The notes beneath the pieces were generated by a model. It searched no databases. It saw only the letters and a program-made list of their open reading frames with translations, and had not been told where the DNA came from. A program made the position numbers and the translations under genes. DNA of 64,000 nucleotides, taken from positions 28,950,632 through 29,014,631 of the forward strand of contig NC_092694.1 in assembly GCF_964275005.1 (NCBI RefSeq), given 5' to 3'. Source of the DNA: Diadema setosum (taxonomy: Eukaryota; Echinodermata; Echinoidea; Diadematoida; Diadematidae). Positions 10,176-20,136 of the stretch are shown here, piece after piece (position 1 is the first letter of the stretch; every line of letters starts with the position of its first letter).

Positions 10176-10466
10176 GATGTGGTATCAGTCTTTCTCGAGC
10201 GTCTCCTATCGGGTGGAAATAGCAAGCTCCTCGTCACATTGACTCGATAGCGCGTCTTGGAGGTCTGGTGGTTTGCCGAAAAGTTTCACTAGGATTAATA
10301 TCTGTAATGTCACTTTTAAAACCCCTGCTATCAGCGTTTGGTATATGCTAGGATACCTCTGCGACTCATTGACTTCTGTGCTGAGGGAACGTATCCAACA
10401 GGATCTCCACGACTTGTTTCGCTTATTTTTCATATCTTTTTCGAGCTAACATATTCGGCTCCAAAG
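10173..10466 (+). other. Predicted non-coding exon 1 of gene 2; intron 10467-11456
   Basis: Ends CTCCAAAG|GTATTTTC, the donor form shared by units 2-4 and 7. The acceptor TTATTCACAG ends at 11456 and the leader in exon 2 is 41 nt. The intron holds spacer sequence shared with unit 3 and a B-box-like stretch near 10651. Confidence 0.66.
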
Positions 10467-11497
10467 GTATTTTCTTTCACAACGTTTTAATCATACACTC
10501 GTTTATAATCTGTGTAGGTACGATTTGTCTAATAACGAAAATATGGGTGTTTTTTTTCAATTTGCCTCCCGCTGTATGAATGAAATTTGTAAGATCACAA
10601 CTGCTAATCTACTCTTTTTAAACTAATATGTTGGGGGAAAGGAACCAACGGGAATCGAACCTGTAAGGAGAAGACAGCATTTCTTGTTTCTTTCTCGTCA
10701 CAATATATACGGCTTTAAAGGAATTTTCTTCCCAGAGAAGTTTGTATCATTCTTTGGGGTGTTTTTTTAATAAATATATGCTAAATCTGTACAGATATAG
10801 TTTCTTTGACATGCTTGACGACAAAATACCTACTCATTCGCTTATTTTTAGCAATTCTTTTACTGACCAAATCGTTTAGGGAGACAGAAATTGTTCAACT
10901 ACTTGAAACGAAGGAAAGAACACAAATATACAAGTACGTAAATACGGTAATTTTCATTAAAAGATATAGAATTTCTTTCTTCTAACAGTCCAAATACAAG
11001 TTTACATGTTTACACATACCTCTATATGTTATGCTTTTGTATGCATCTTTTGTTTAAACTAGAGCTAGATGAACTGCAAGTTCAATTTGCTCAAAATTGT
11101 TTGTCACTCTGTACATAGATTGTAAATTTAAATAAGGCAGTTCTTGAAGAAGAAAATTAGAAAAATACTACACCTTTGTGTCCCATCTTTCTAGATAAGC
11201 AGCTAGAATACAAATCAATTTGTTTTTACATCGCAGTTATTGCAATGATGTAGTGCTGAGAGACGCTAGTGAAATGAATCCTGGTATTTATCAGCGCTAA
11301 TTGTAATAATGCTTGTTTTTGATAATCTTTGAACGCTGTCGTACAATAAATTTTCCAAAAAAAAAAACTATCAAGTTTTATATATAGCCATGTCTCAAGA
11401 TGATTTCGTAATACGTGTACTCGTTCACACAGCCTTGCGTCATACGTTATTCACAGGCTAAAAGAAGAAATTTGAAATCAACTGGATTAAACAAAGC

Positions 11498-12829
11498 ATG
11501 GCTGCAAGAGAACTTTTCGGTATTTTCCTGATCCTATTGGCAATGTCTTGCAGACGGTATGCTCACTCGACAACCGTCAACTATCTTCAAGTTGAGACAG
11601 CCACAACACTGGAAGTTAATGTTGCTGCACGGAATTTAACTACCCCATCAGAGAAAACGATAGAGACGACCGTTCTACAACAGACAACGTTTGTTCCACA
11701 GTTTCAAACTGAAATGATGTCGCTTGGGGCTGAGAATGTATGTTCATCTTACTCACCCGGAGAGGGTCAGATTAACGTAACACGTTACGACGACATGATA
11801 ACACTGAAGAGCAGCGGAACCAAATCTGCACCTTATTCCATCGCTGATTGGGTTTGGCAACCGATCACGTGGTCATTGCGGATTGTAATCCAGGCTTTCC
11901 TGTCAGTGCTTGGTATGGGCGGGAACGCACTTGTCTTGGCCGTTCTGTTGCGTCGCGGTTTGAAAAGGAGCTCTGCCGACACTCTCGTCGGGAATCTTGC
12001 CGCAGCGGACTTTCTCGCGTCTGTCTTCATTTTCCCGATCCCGGTAGCTGTTCGCGTCCCAAAAACAACCACTGCGGAAATGTATTGCCGTTTTGTTTTC
12101 ACGTCTTTCTGCGCGTGGGTAAGCGTCTTGAGTTCAATCTTCACGCTGAGCGCAGCATCGCTGGAGCGATATGCCGCAGTGGTCCACCCTATCCGTTGGA
12201 ACCGCTACAAAAGGCGCCAGTACGTAAATTTTGGCATCGTTCTCATCTGGTTTGCCGCTGCGGCCGTGACCACTGATCTCCCACTCACAACCAGCGTTAA
12301 CGATGCTTCTGGTCCCTGCCAAGTAAAATATCTTACCTACGCGGGACAGATGGTCCTTGCAATGGTTCATTTCGTTTTCAGCTTTGTGTTTCCCGCCACG
12401 ATAATGTTAGTAACACAACTTTTAGCTGCTCGCGCTCTCTACGTGCAATCTAAACGTTTTACGGAGACCTGCGAAAGTGGCGACCACTCTACAGCATCGT
12501 TCAGACATCTTGTGGCCATGAATCGTGTTTTGGGAATGCTCCTGATCGTAATCATCATCTACATTGCGTCCTGGGGTCCAGGCTCCATTGCCTTTTTCCT
12601 GTATAACTTACGTGTCCTAGAGTCCAGCTTTCTGTATGGACCAGTTGATCGTGCGCTTACTATGCTGGCCCTGTTTAACTCTTGCGCCAATCCCATCGTG
12701 TATTTGATCTGGAACTCTCAATTCCGCGCAGCTCTCGTGAAATTCTTTACCTGCACTAATATAAGTACTACTGCCCTATTTGGATTTAAAGAAGAATCAA
12801 CCCGAAATACCCACACTGAAAATGTTTAA
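11498..12829 (+). CDS. Class A rhodopsin-like GPCR, array member 2 (443 aa)
   Basis: Same architecture as member 1, one residue shorter because YAHSTT replaces FAQNSTT after the signal peptide, which removes the first N-glycosylation sequon. Sequons remain at NLT (45-47) and NVT near 93. One ectodomain cysteine remains (C82). Core motifs seen: GNALV in TM1, GNLAAAD in TM2, YCRF at the top of TM3, ERY at 223-225, PCQVKY in loop 2, FVFPA in TM5 and NPIVY at 398-402. TM6 reads SWGP instead of CWGP, so the position before the toggle tryptophan has changed to serine. The tail ends TENV like member 1. Together with its spacer, this gene is the closest copy of unit 1, and coding divergence is concentrated in the ectodomain and extracellular loops. 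Intact; ligand unknown. Confidence 0.95.
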   Translation: MAARELFGIFLILLAMSCRRYAHSTTVNYLQVETATTLEVNVAARNLTTPSEKTIETTVLQQTTFVPQFQTEMMSLGAENVCSSYSPGEGQINVTRYDDMITLKSSGTKSAPYSIADWVWQPITWSLRIVIQAFLSVLGMGGNALVLAVLLRRGLKRSSADTLVGNLAAADFLASVFIFPIPVAVRVPKTTTAEMYCRFVFTSFCAWVSVLSSIFTLSAASLERYAAVVHPIRWNRYKRRQYVNFGIVLIWFAAAAVTTDLPLTTSVNDASGPCQVKYLTYAGQMVLAMVHFVFSFVFPATIMLVTQLLAARALYVQSKRFTETCESGDHSTASFRHLVAMNRVLGMLLIVIIIYIASWGPGSIAFFLYNLRVLESSFLYGPVDRALTMLALFNSCANPIVYLIWNSQFRAALVKFFTCTNISTTALFGFKEESTRNTHTENV

Positions 12830-13314
12830 TGATTCCGTTATTAGACGCCCTTTACTTTGGAGAAATATAATCTCAAAAATTTTGAGCAGTTGTTATTGTT
12901 CGACTCATTGTTCGACTCGAAGTAAGTTGTTTTCATCAGTTTCCAACAACCAAGTACCAAACTGTCCAAATTACAAGAAAAAAAAAAGAGGCACCCAGCC
13001 TCCCGCCGGCCTTAAGTGTGGAACCCGCGGCCGACAGTTCCGCGGCTGCAGATGGGACTTATCGGCCATTATCGAACACATCCAACCAATCAGTAAAAAG
13101 GAAATCACGGTCCTCATCGATACCGGAGGATGAACAACGACAACAACAACGGTGAATTATAGTGGTTCGGAATCAATCCATTTAGAGCCAAATTCTAACA
13201 ACATCATGATGGATATTATACACGTGAAACAAGCATATCAAGTCAATTTTACTATTTGACCACCTCATGAAATAAAAAAAAAAAAGCGATCGAGCGAGGG
13301 GAAGGGGCAACCTC

Positions 13315-13775
13315 CAACACGAGCGAGATTTGTGCGGTTTCAAACTTGAAATTCAAAGATGTGGTGCACCCTTTTAAAAATTCAGGAAAAAATATATGCC
13401 AGGCCTATATTCAGGATAGTGTCGCGGGGGTGTGAGAAGAGAATACTCCCTCTAACACGAGAGAAATTTTTGCATATTTAATCTTGAAATTTAGAGATAA
13501 ATTGCACTCTTCTTTTTAAATATTCATATTTCTAATTTTACTTCACATGTCGGAGATTTTTGCATTTTCAAACCTGAAATTCATGGATTACTCTTTCACT
13601 GAAATATTCCATTTTTGTCTCTATTTGAACATATTTACGGAAATAATCATACAAGGAAGCGTGTGGAAGGTGATACCACCTCACACAAGAGGGAGATTTG
13701 TATTTTCGGGTCTGAAATTCTCAGGTGTGGTGCACATTATTTGTGAAATGAAAAATTCCCTTTGTTTTCATTAAA
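13315..13775 (+). repeat. Diverged direct repeats, unit 2 counterpart
   Basis: Same GAGATTTTTGCATTTTCAAA / TTGAAATTCA / GTGCAC motif as 5575-6045, in the same order, showing that it predates the unit 1/unit 2 duplication. Confidence 0.6.
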
Positions 13776-14049
13776 AGCGTATTCCAAAGTAGAATATTAA
13801 AAGACTAATAGTCAAGGCAATTTGCTCTCGTTTGGGAGGGTGTACGATCGTCCCTCCAACACGAGGACGCTTTCTTTTTCATTTTTACGATTGTCATTCA
13901 ACGACCTCGTGCACCTTTAGTGTTTTAGTGAGAAATATGTAAATCCTCAAAGCTCAAATTCTCAATCATTATTCATAGTCTTTGTATCCCCCTCCCAACA
14001 TATGGAAAGGAGCCGACCGAGGAAGTTTAGCACAAAATTGGACATGACT

Positions 14050-14315
14050 GCACAGATTTAACACCAATTAAATGTCAATAGAGGACCACACCGACAGGTG
14101 TAGAAAGGAAGTTGTGACAGTGTTGAAAAAATGTTTACCTGGCGCTTCGTGGTGTTAGCTTGACACTGTAGCTTGTGGTATTTTTGTCACTGCGCTGGTG
14201 TTAATACAACATTGACACCACATAGTGTTGATTTGATATTACTGATGTTAATGTCAACGGTATAACACTAGCCCAGTGTCAATAGGGAAACACATCAACT
14301 GGTGTTAGTGCGGTG

Positions 14316-14383
<68 letters not shown>

Positions 14384-14590
14384 AGTACTTTATTGGAAAG
14401 TTCTTGTTCGTATTGTTAATGTTAGGAAATCAGCAAGAATATTGACTAATTACCAATTTACAAAACGAAAAAAATTATATTTTGAAGTGATATGCGAGGT
14501 TGTGATTTAACACAACAAAATGGGCACAGGAAATTTAACATCAGCTCGGTGTTTCATTTTTAACATTCGACTTTCTGCAGCGTACAATAT
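14050..14590. mobile_element. Iterated GGTGTTAA element, unit 2 counterpart
   Basis: Collinear with 6330-6870 and carries an extra (AT)n run at about 14334-14382 preceded by an A-run, which is absent from unit 1. Confidence 0.5.
14334..14382 (+). repeat. (AT)n microsatellite
   Basis: About 23 AT dinucleotides following an A-run. Present only in unit 2. Confidence 0.95.
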
Positions 14591-14837
14591 GCCTTATTCA
14601 TTGCTCTTCGACTGTGATCATCCATTTATTTGAACCTCCATCAGTTTACCAATCACATTGAATTATTGAAGAAATAAATGCAATGCACTCATTGCCCATG
14701 ATTTCTATCATAAATTTCATTGCACAGTTTGTTGGCCACATCTATAGTCTCGAGAAGAAAAAAAAAATAAGTGAATTGGTCCCATTTGCCTGTGCTTGTG
14801 TTTTGACAAAGCTCTAAATCTAGGCCACAATTTTTAG

Positions 14838-15045
14838 GGTCTTGTGTTTAAGCAGGATCGTATTGTGTTCTTTCTCTGCTGCTATGTCTCCTTGAAAATG
14901 ATGAAAATGATTATTATGAGATTTATATAGAACTGTTATCATCACCTTATTGTTTACTATGATCTTCGAGCTTCATAATATGAAAGAAAATGAAGTACAT
15001 GACTTACAGTGTCAGTGTTTTGATAAAGAAATTGTCATTCTGCAA
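14838..15045 (+). repeat. Unit boundary block, upstream of unit 3
   Basis: Near copy of 7120-7325, with TCTTGTGTTTAAGCAGGATC and TTGATAAAGAAATTGTCATT. Confidence 0.55.
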
Positions 15046-15059
15046 ACAAGATCAAAAAA

Positions 15060-15221
15060 CAATTTCCCCGCACCCATCATTCATGGGACATAGAGCTTTT
15101 ACCCAGTCTGGTTCTTCTCTCTGGAACTCATTGCCTTTGCAACTACTGAGAATGAAGGCCTCATTTCCTCTGTTCCAGAAAGAACTCAAAACCTTTTGTT
15201 CCAGTAACTGTGTATTTTCTG
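15060..15221 (+). mobile_element. LINE reverse transcriptase C-terminal fragment
   Basis: Reads HRAFTQSGSSLWNSLPLQLL then SFPLFQKELKTFCSSN, matching the conserved W-N-S-L-P ... F-K-x-x-L-K ending of non-LTR ORF2 proteins. The rest of the element is missing. Confidence 0.65.
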
Positions 15222-15240
15222 TCAATTGTAGTCTTTTCCT

Positions 15241-15619
15241 TTCCCTTTTCCATTCCCTTTGTTCCTTCATATTTTAGCTTTCATATAGTTTCGTCATTAT
15301 TACTTTGTGTCCTATCTCCATTAATTGCATAGCAAATAACATTGGCATCTTTTCCGGGAACCTGCGTTTATAAGCTTTGCTTTTTGCGGTTCCATTTTAT
15401 TTCACAAGTTATAGAGAATTGTCTTATGTACATTATGTATGCTGACACACTTTTTGTTCATGACCCGATTTATATCATATTTTGTATCTTGCTTGGTTTG
15501 TATTCTTTTTTTTTTTTTTTTTTGATGTAACTAGACGTCAAGTGAAATATGAAAATAAACGTGCTGGAACTGTTCACTGTGTCTCGAGTGTAAGACCAAT
15601 GCATTTTCAGTTATTCAAT
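15241..15619. mobile_element. Insertion with an 18-19 bp target-site duplication
   Basis: TCAATTGTAGTCTTTTCCT (15222-15240) and TCAATTTAGTCTTTTCCT (15620-15637) flank a 379 bp insert that is missing from unit 1 near 8690. The long direct repeat points to retroposition. The insert has a T-run at 15509-15524 and no recognised coding part. Confidence 0.55.
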
Positions 15620-15756
15620 TCAATTTAGTCTTTTCCTAAAATAATGAAGCATTGTGAGAGGAGGTCTCACCTTTCTGCGTCATGTACTGCCAGGAGTGCC
15701 ACTGTGTGACAGACATCATTATAATCGTCCACGATGTCTTTCAGGACGTTGAGGAT

Positions 15757-15812
15757 CGTTGTTGTTATTGTTCTTGTTCTTGTTCTTGTTGTTGTTGTTC
15801 TTGTTGTTGTTG
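15757..15812 (+). repeat. GTT/CTT microsatellite
   Basis: Interrupted GTTGTT and CTTGTT triplets at the position matching the perfect array of unit 1. Confidence 0.85.
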
Positions 15813-16189
15813 TTCTCGTGAAGAGCTGAACATGATTATGAAATACTTAATGAGCATGATTGTAATACTCGTATGGGTTACTTACGGTGTGGTAAAAGCT
15901 TATCATACTCAGGGATTGCTCCATGCATTACGTGATCAATTTATCCCCCCTTGTGTCTTTCTATTTTCCTCCTTTCATTTTCTTTGTCTTTCCATCCTAA
16001 CCTACCTGTGCAGATTTAACGAGAAACTAATCATCAGTTTATTTTAGACAATTCTCTTCTTTTACGGGTTTAGCTGGTTCCCATCTTAAAATTTGTCAAT
16101 TCTTAACTGCAAGAAAAACCAAACACACATATACACGCGCGCACGCGCATACATGCAGTACACAGCAGTACACACACATGACCGCGTGA

Positions 16190-17045
16190 GGTCGATAAGT
16201 CATAGAAACTGCCATGCACTGCGCAGGCGTGGTGAGCCTTCTAGCGAAAATACTCCTTGCAAGTATCAATCTTGCAAATTCCCTTGTAAAAGTAATATAA
16301 AGACAATTAAACACTACGCAACATACTAACAACTTACTAACATATTGGAACATTTTCATCTCTGCATCAAAGCAAAGAAAAGAGCCACATTAGGGCTGAT
16401 TTGCAGCTTTTATTGATTGTGTCGGTATTGTTTGCTTGTGTGTGTGTGTGTGTGGATTTTACTGCCTCTCATTTTACTGTTGTAATCTTAGACGTGATTA
16501 TGGGTATCGTATCCAGTTATTTCAATCTTTATTTCCTTAGAGTTCTTGTGCCCCCGAGTTAAAAGCATTCTCATCCATCTTCTAAGCGTATGAATCGATA
16601 CTTATTATTTCCCGCAAATTCCTTGGCACAGTCTTTTATTGATTTTTTGATTCCCTCACTCCCACGGCCTTATCATATCTTGAAAAGAATGTTTCAAATG
16701 TAATCCATGCATCGGTATATCAATCATGCTTCATTAAGATCTATTCAAAGTCTTGATGGTCTCCATTCGACCATCTGCATAACTTATCTCAGAAAACAAC
16801 ATCTCGAACCAGAATGCTCACGAGAGCTTTTATTTTTCTTTTTTCTTTTGTTGATTGCTGTTTTACTTCCTCCTTTCAAAATTTCGAGACGCCTAGAAAG
16901 AGCATCTCAGCAGAAGTTTTCTGGGCTTGGGGTCCTCACATGTTTTGTAACTTTTTGAGCCATTTACGAAGCAAAATCTGATTTAAAGGAAGAAGAAGAA
17001 GAAGAGGATGACGATGATGATGATGATGAATACACTGAGAACGGA
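16190..17045 (+). promoter_or_regulatory. Conserved distal upstream block, unit 3
   Basis: Starts at GTGAGGTCGATAAG, includes TTAGGGCTGATTTGC, a (TG)n run at 16438-16453, AGTTAAAAGCATTC near 16558 and a GAA/GAT tract at 16986-17030. Nearly collinear with unit 2. Confidence 0.5.
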
Positions 17046-17080
17046 TATAAGATGCGTTAAACGGCAGTTTGGTCTTTCTC
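17044..17080 (+). promoter_or_regulatory. Core promoter of unit 3, initiator missing
   Basis: TATAAG at 17046-17051 followed by the conserved TTAAACGGCAGTTTGGT block. About 21 bp that hold the initiator in unit 2 are absent here, so GGT joins directly to CTTTCTCGAG. The TATA box is intact; the start site is unclear. Confidence 0.6.
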
Positions 17081-17342
17081 GAGTGTTTCCTATCGGGTGG
17101 ATATTGCGAGCACGTTGACTCGATAGCACGTCTTCGAGGTCTGGTGGTTTGCTGAAAAGTTTCCCCACGATTGATATCTGTAATGTCACTTTTAAAACCC
17201 TGGCTATCAGCATTTGGTATATGCTAGAATACCTCTGCTACTCATTGCCTTCTGTGCTGAGGGAACGTATCCAACAGGATCTCTACGACTTGTTTTGCTT
17301 ATTTCCCGTATCTTTTTCAAGCCAACGTATTCGGCTCCAAAG
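17078..17342 (+). other. Predicted non-coding exon 1 of gene 3; intron 17343-18643
   Basis: Donor CTCCAAAG|GTATTTTC; acceptor ATCTCCACAG ending at 18643. The exon matches unit 2 closely apart from the short deletion at its 5' end, so the exact 5' boundary is uncertain. The intron is enlarged by a SINE (18099-18383). Confidence 0.6.
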
Positions 17343-18095
17343 GTATTTTCTTTCAAAACGTTTTAATCATACACTCGTCATACACTCGTTAATCATCTGT
17401 GTACGTACAATTTGTCTAATAACGAAAATATGGGATGTATTTTTTTTCCCTTTTTTTTTTGCCTCCCTCTGTATAAATGAAATTTGTAAGATCACAACAG
17501 CTAATTTACATTTTTAACGAATATGCTGGGGGGAAAGGAACCAACGGGGATCGAACCTGTAAGCAGAAGATGACATTCCTCGTTTTTTTTATCGTTACAA
17601 GGTAAACGGCTTCAAAGGATTTTGCTTTTTACAAAACAAGTGTGTATCATTCTTCCTTTTTTATGAATATGATGAATCTGTATAGATATAGTTTCTATGA
17701 TGACAAAATAAAATTCCCTTCTTATTCGCTAATATGCTAAAAATTCTTTTACTGACCAAACTGTTTAGTGCTACACAAGTTTTTCAACTACTTGAAACGA
17801 CGGAAAGCACACAAATATACAAATGCATAAACACGGTAATGTTCATTAAAATATTTCCCTCTTCTGACAGTCCAAATAATAAGTCATCCTACAACGTTTC
17901 TGCATATACCTTTAAATTTTATGTTGTTGTATACATGTTTTGTTTGAAATAGAGGTAGATCAACTGCAAGTCCAATTTTGCTCAAAATTACTTGTCACTC
18001 CAAAGAATATAAATTTTAGTAAAGCAATTCTTGAAGAAGAAAATAAGAAACATACTTCACCTTTGTGTCCCATCATTCTAGCAAAGCAGTTCCCA

Positions 18096-18098
<3 letters not shown>

Positions 18099-18154
<56 letters not shown>

Positions 18155-18383
18155 GGTCTTAGTTAATACCCAGGATACATAGCCTCTTCAGTGTTGCCAT
18201 TGCTCTACCAGAGGGCCCTGCTATTATCATTACCCTAGCGTTGCCAGGTACCAATACACTTGGGTCGAGAGGGACATTGTGGGTAAAAACATCTTGTCCA
18301 AGGACGTAAGCACTGGGCGGGATTCGAACTCGCGGTCCTCCGTTCGGGAGTCGGGAGTCTTATCCACTCTGCCACAGCGCCCC
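18099..18383 (-). mobile_element. tRNA-derived SINE in the intron of gene 3
   Basis: Read on the minus strand it starts GGGGCGCTGTGGCAGAGTGG, with an A box TGGCAGAGTGG (18363-18373) and a B box GAGTTCGAATCC (18320-18331), and ends in an (ATT)n tail. CCCAAAT repeats at both ends (18092-18098 and 18381-18387). Unit 2 has the empty site near 11210. Confidence 0.85.
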
Positions 18384-18700
18384 AAATCAATTCGTTTTTA
18401 CATCGCAGTTATTGCAATGATGTAGTGTTGAGAGACGCTAGTGAAATGAATAATGGTATTTATCAGCGCTAATTTTGATAATGCTTGTTTACGATAATCT
18501 TGATCATACTACCATGAACGGTATCATGCAATTAATTTTCCTCGAAAAAAAAGTCTATCAAGTTTTGTATATAGCCATGTCTCAAGATGATTTCGATAAA
18601 CGTTTATTCGTTCAGACTGCCTTGCCTCATTCGATCTCCACAGGCTAAAAGAAGAAATTACTCAGTACATTTCCTTAAGATCAACTGGAGTAAGCAAAGC

Positions 18701-20035
18701 ATGGCTACACGGGATGTTTTCGGCATTTTCCTGATCCTATTAGCAACGTCTCGGAGACCGTTTGCTCAAAACTCGACATCCGTCAACTATCTTCAAGTTG
18801 AGACAGCCACAACAACGCAAGTTAATTTTGCTACACGAAATTCTACAACCACATCAGGGAATACACTACGGACCGCCGTTCTACAACAGACAATGTTTGT
18901 CCCGGAATTTCAAACAGAAATATTGTCGCTTGGGGCTGAGAATGTACGTTCATCTTACACGCCCGGAGAGGGTCAGATTAACGTAACACGTTACGACTAC
19001 ATAATAGCACTGAAGAGCAGCGGAACCATTACGACACCTTATACCATCGCTGATTGGGTGTGGAAACCGATCACGTGGTCATTGCAGCTGGGAATCCAGG
19101 CTTTCGTGTCAGTGCTTGGTATGGGTGGGAATGCACTTGTCATGGCGGTTCTGTTTCGTCGCGGTGTGGAAAGAAGCTCCGCCGACACTCTCGTCGGGAA
19201 TCTTGCCGCAGCGGACTTTCTCACCTCCGTCTTTATTTTCCCAATTCCGGTCGCTGTCAGCGTCCCGAAAACAGCCATTGCGGAAATGTATTGCCATTTC
19301 GTTTTCACCTCATTCTTTCTCTGGGCAAGCGCTTTGAGTTCAATCTTCACGCTGAGTGCAGCATCATTAGAGCGATATGTCGCAGTGGTCCATCCCATCC
19401 GTTGGAGCCGCTACAAGAGACGCCAATACGTGAAATTTGGCGTTGTTCTCATCTGGTTTGCTGCTACGGGCTTCACCACCGATATCCCACTCACAACCAG
19501 CGTTGACAAGGCGTCGAGTTCCTGCCACGTAAAGCATCTAACCTACGCGGGACAGATCGTCCTTGCAATGGTTCATTTCGGTTTCAGCTTTGTGTTTCCC
19601 GCCACGATAATGTTAGTAACACAACTTTTAGCTGCTCGCGCTCTCTATAAGCAATCAAAACGTTTTACGGGGACCTGCGAAAATGGCGACCACTCTACTG
19701 CATCGTTCAGACACCTTGTGGCCATGAATCGAATTTTGGGAATGCTCCTGATCGTAATCATTATCTACATTGCGTGCTGGGGTCCAAGCTCCACTGCCTT
19801 TTTCCTGTATAACTTACGTGTAATCGAGTCCAGCTTTCTGTATGGACCAGTCGATCGTGTGCTTGCTGTGCTGGCCCTGTTTAACTCTTGCGCCAATCCC
19901 ATCGTGTATTTGGTCTGGAACGCGCAATTCCGCACAGCTGTTGTGAAATTCTTCACAGGCATGAAGATAAGTAATATCGCCCTCTTCGGGTTTCAGGAAG
20001 AATCAACCCGAAATAGCCACGCTGAAAATGTTTGA
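18701..20035 (+). CDS. Class A rhodopsin-like GPCR, array member 3 (444 aa)
   Basis: The reading frame is open upstream to 18587, but a splice acceptor ends at 18643. The Met at 18701 aligns with the start of every other member, so I take it as the start. Signal peptide 1-23; sequons at N24, N46 and N94; no ectodomain cysteine (RSSYTPGEGQ replaces CSSC). All core motifs are present: GNALV, GNLAAAD (D172), YCHF (C198), ERY at 224-226, SSCHVKH (C275), FVFPA, CWGP at 359-362 and NPIVY at 399-403. The tail has FFTGMK where genes 1 and 2 have a cysteine, so the palmitoylation site is lost. It ends AENV, TGA stop. Groups with genes 1 and 2. Its promoter lacks the initiator found in the others, and its intron contains a SINE, so expression may differ. 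Confidence 0.95.
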   Translation: MATRDVFGIFLILLATSRRPFAQNSTSVNYLQVETATTTQVNFATRNSTTTSGNTLRTAVLQQTMFVPEFQTEILSLGAENVRSSYTPGEGQINVTRYDYIIALKSSGTITTPYTIADWVWKPITWSLQLGIQAFVSVLGMGGNALVMAVLFRRGVERSSADTLVGNLAAADFLTSVFIFPIPVAVSVPKTAIAEMYCHFVFTSFFLWASALSSIFTLSAASLERYVAVVHPIRWSRYKRRQYVKFGVVLIWFAATGFTTDIPLTTSVDKASSSCHVKHLTYAGQIVLAMVHFGFSFVFPATIMLVTQLLAARALYKQSKRFTGTCENGDHSTASFRHLVAMNRILGMLLIVIIIYIACWGPSSTAFFLYNLRVIESSFLYGPVDRVLAVLALFNSCANPIVYLVWNAQFRTAVVKFFTGMKISNIALFGFQEESTRNSHAENV

Positions 20036-20136
20036 TGATTAAACACCAATTTGATACAGAGGAATCCCATCTAAAAGGACAAAAACAAAAAAGTTATAAA
20101 CATTTGTTATCATGTTATTTGTTATCAAAAGCTAGG

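Noticed and set aside
10640-10680. B-box-like GGAATCGAACCTG, also near 17545 and 29335
   Set aside because: No A box or acceptor stem could be found; it is part of the duplicated intron of units 2-4.
17940-18182. Asparagine-rich small frame
   Set aside because: Arises from the (AAT)n tail of the SINE.
18301-18383. Possible tRNA gene on the minus strand
   Set aside because: A and B boxes are present, but the sequence continues into a SINE body with a simple-repeat tail and target duplications.
18587-18700. Longer N-terminus for gene 3, likewise for genes 4, 5, 6 and 7
   Set aside because: The upstream codons lie before or across the predicted splice acceptor or lack conservation; all members align from the Met-Ala followed by a signal peptide.
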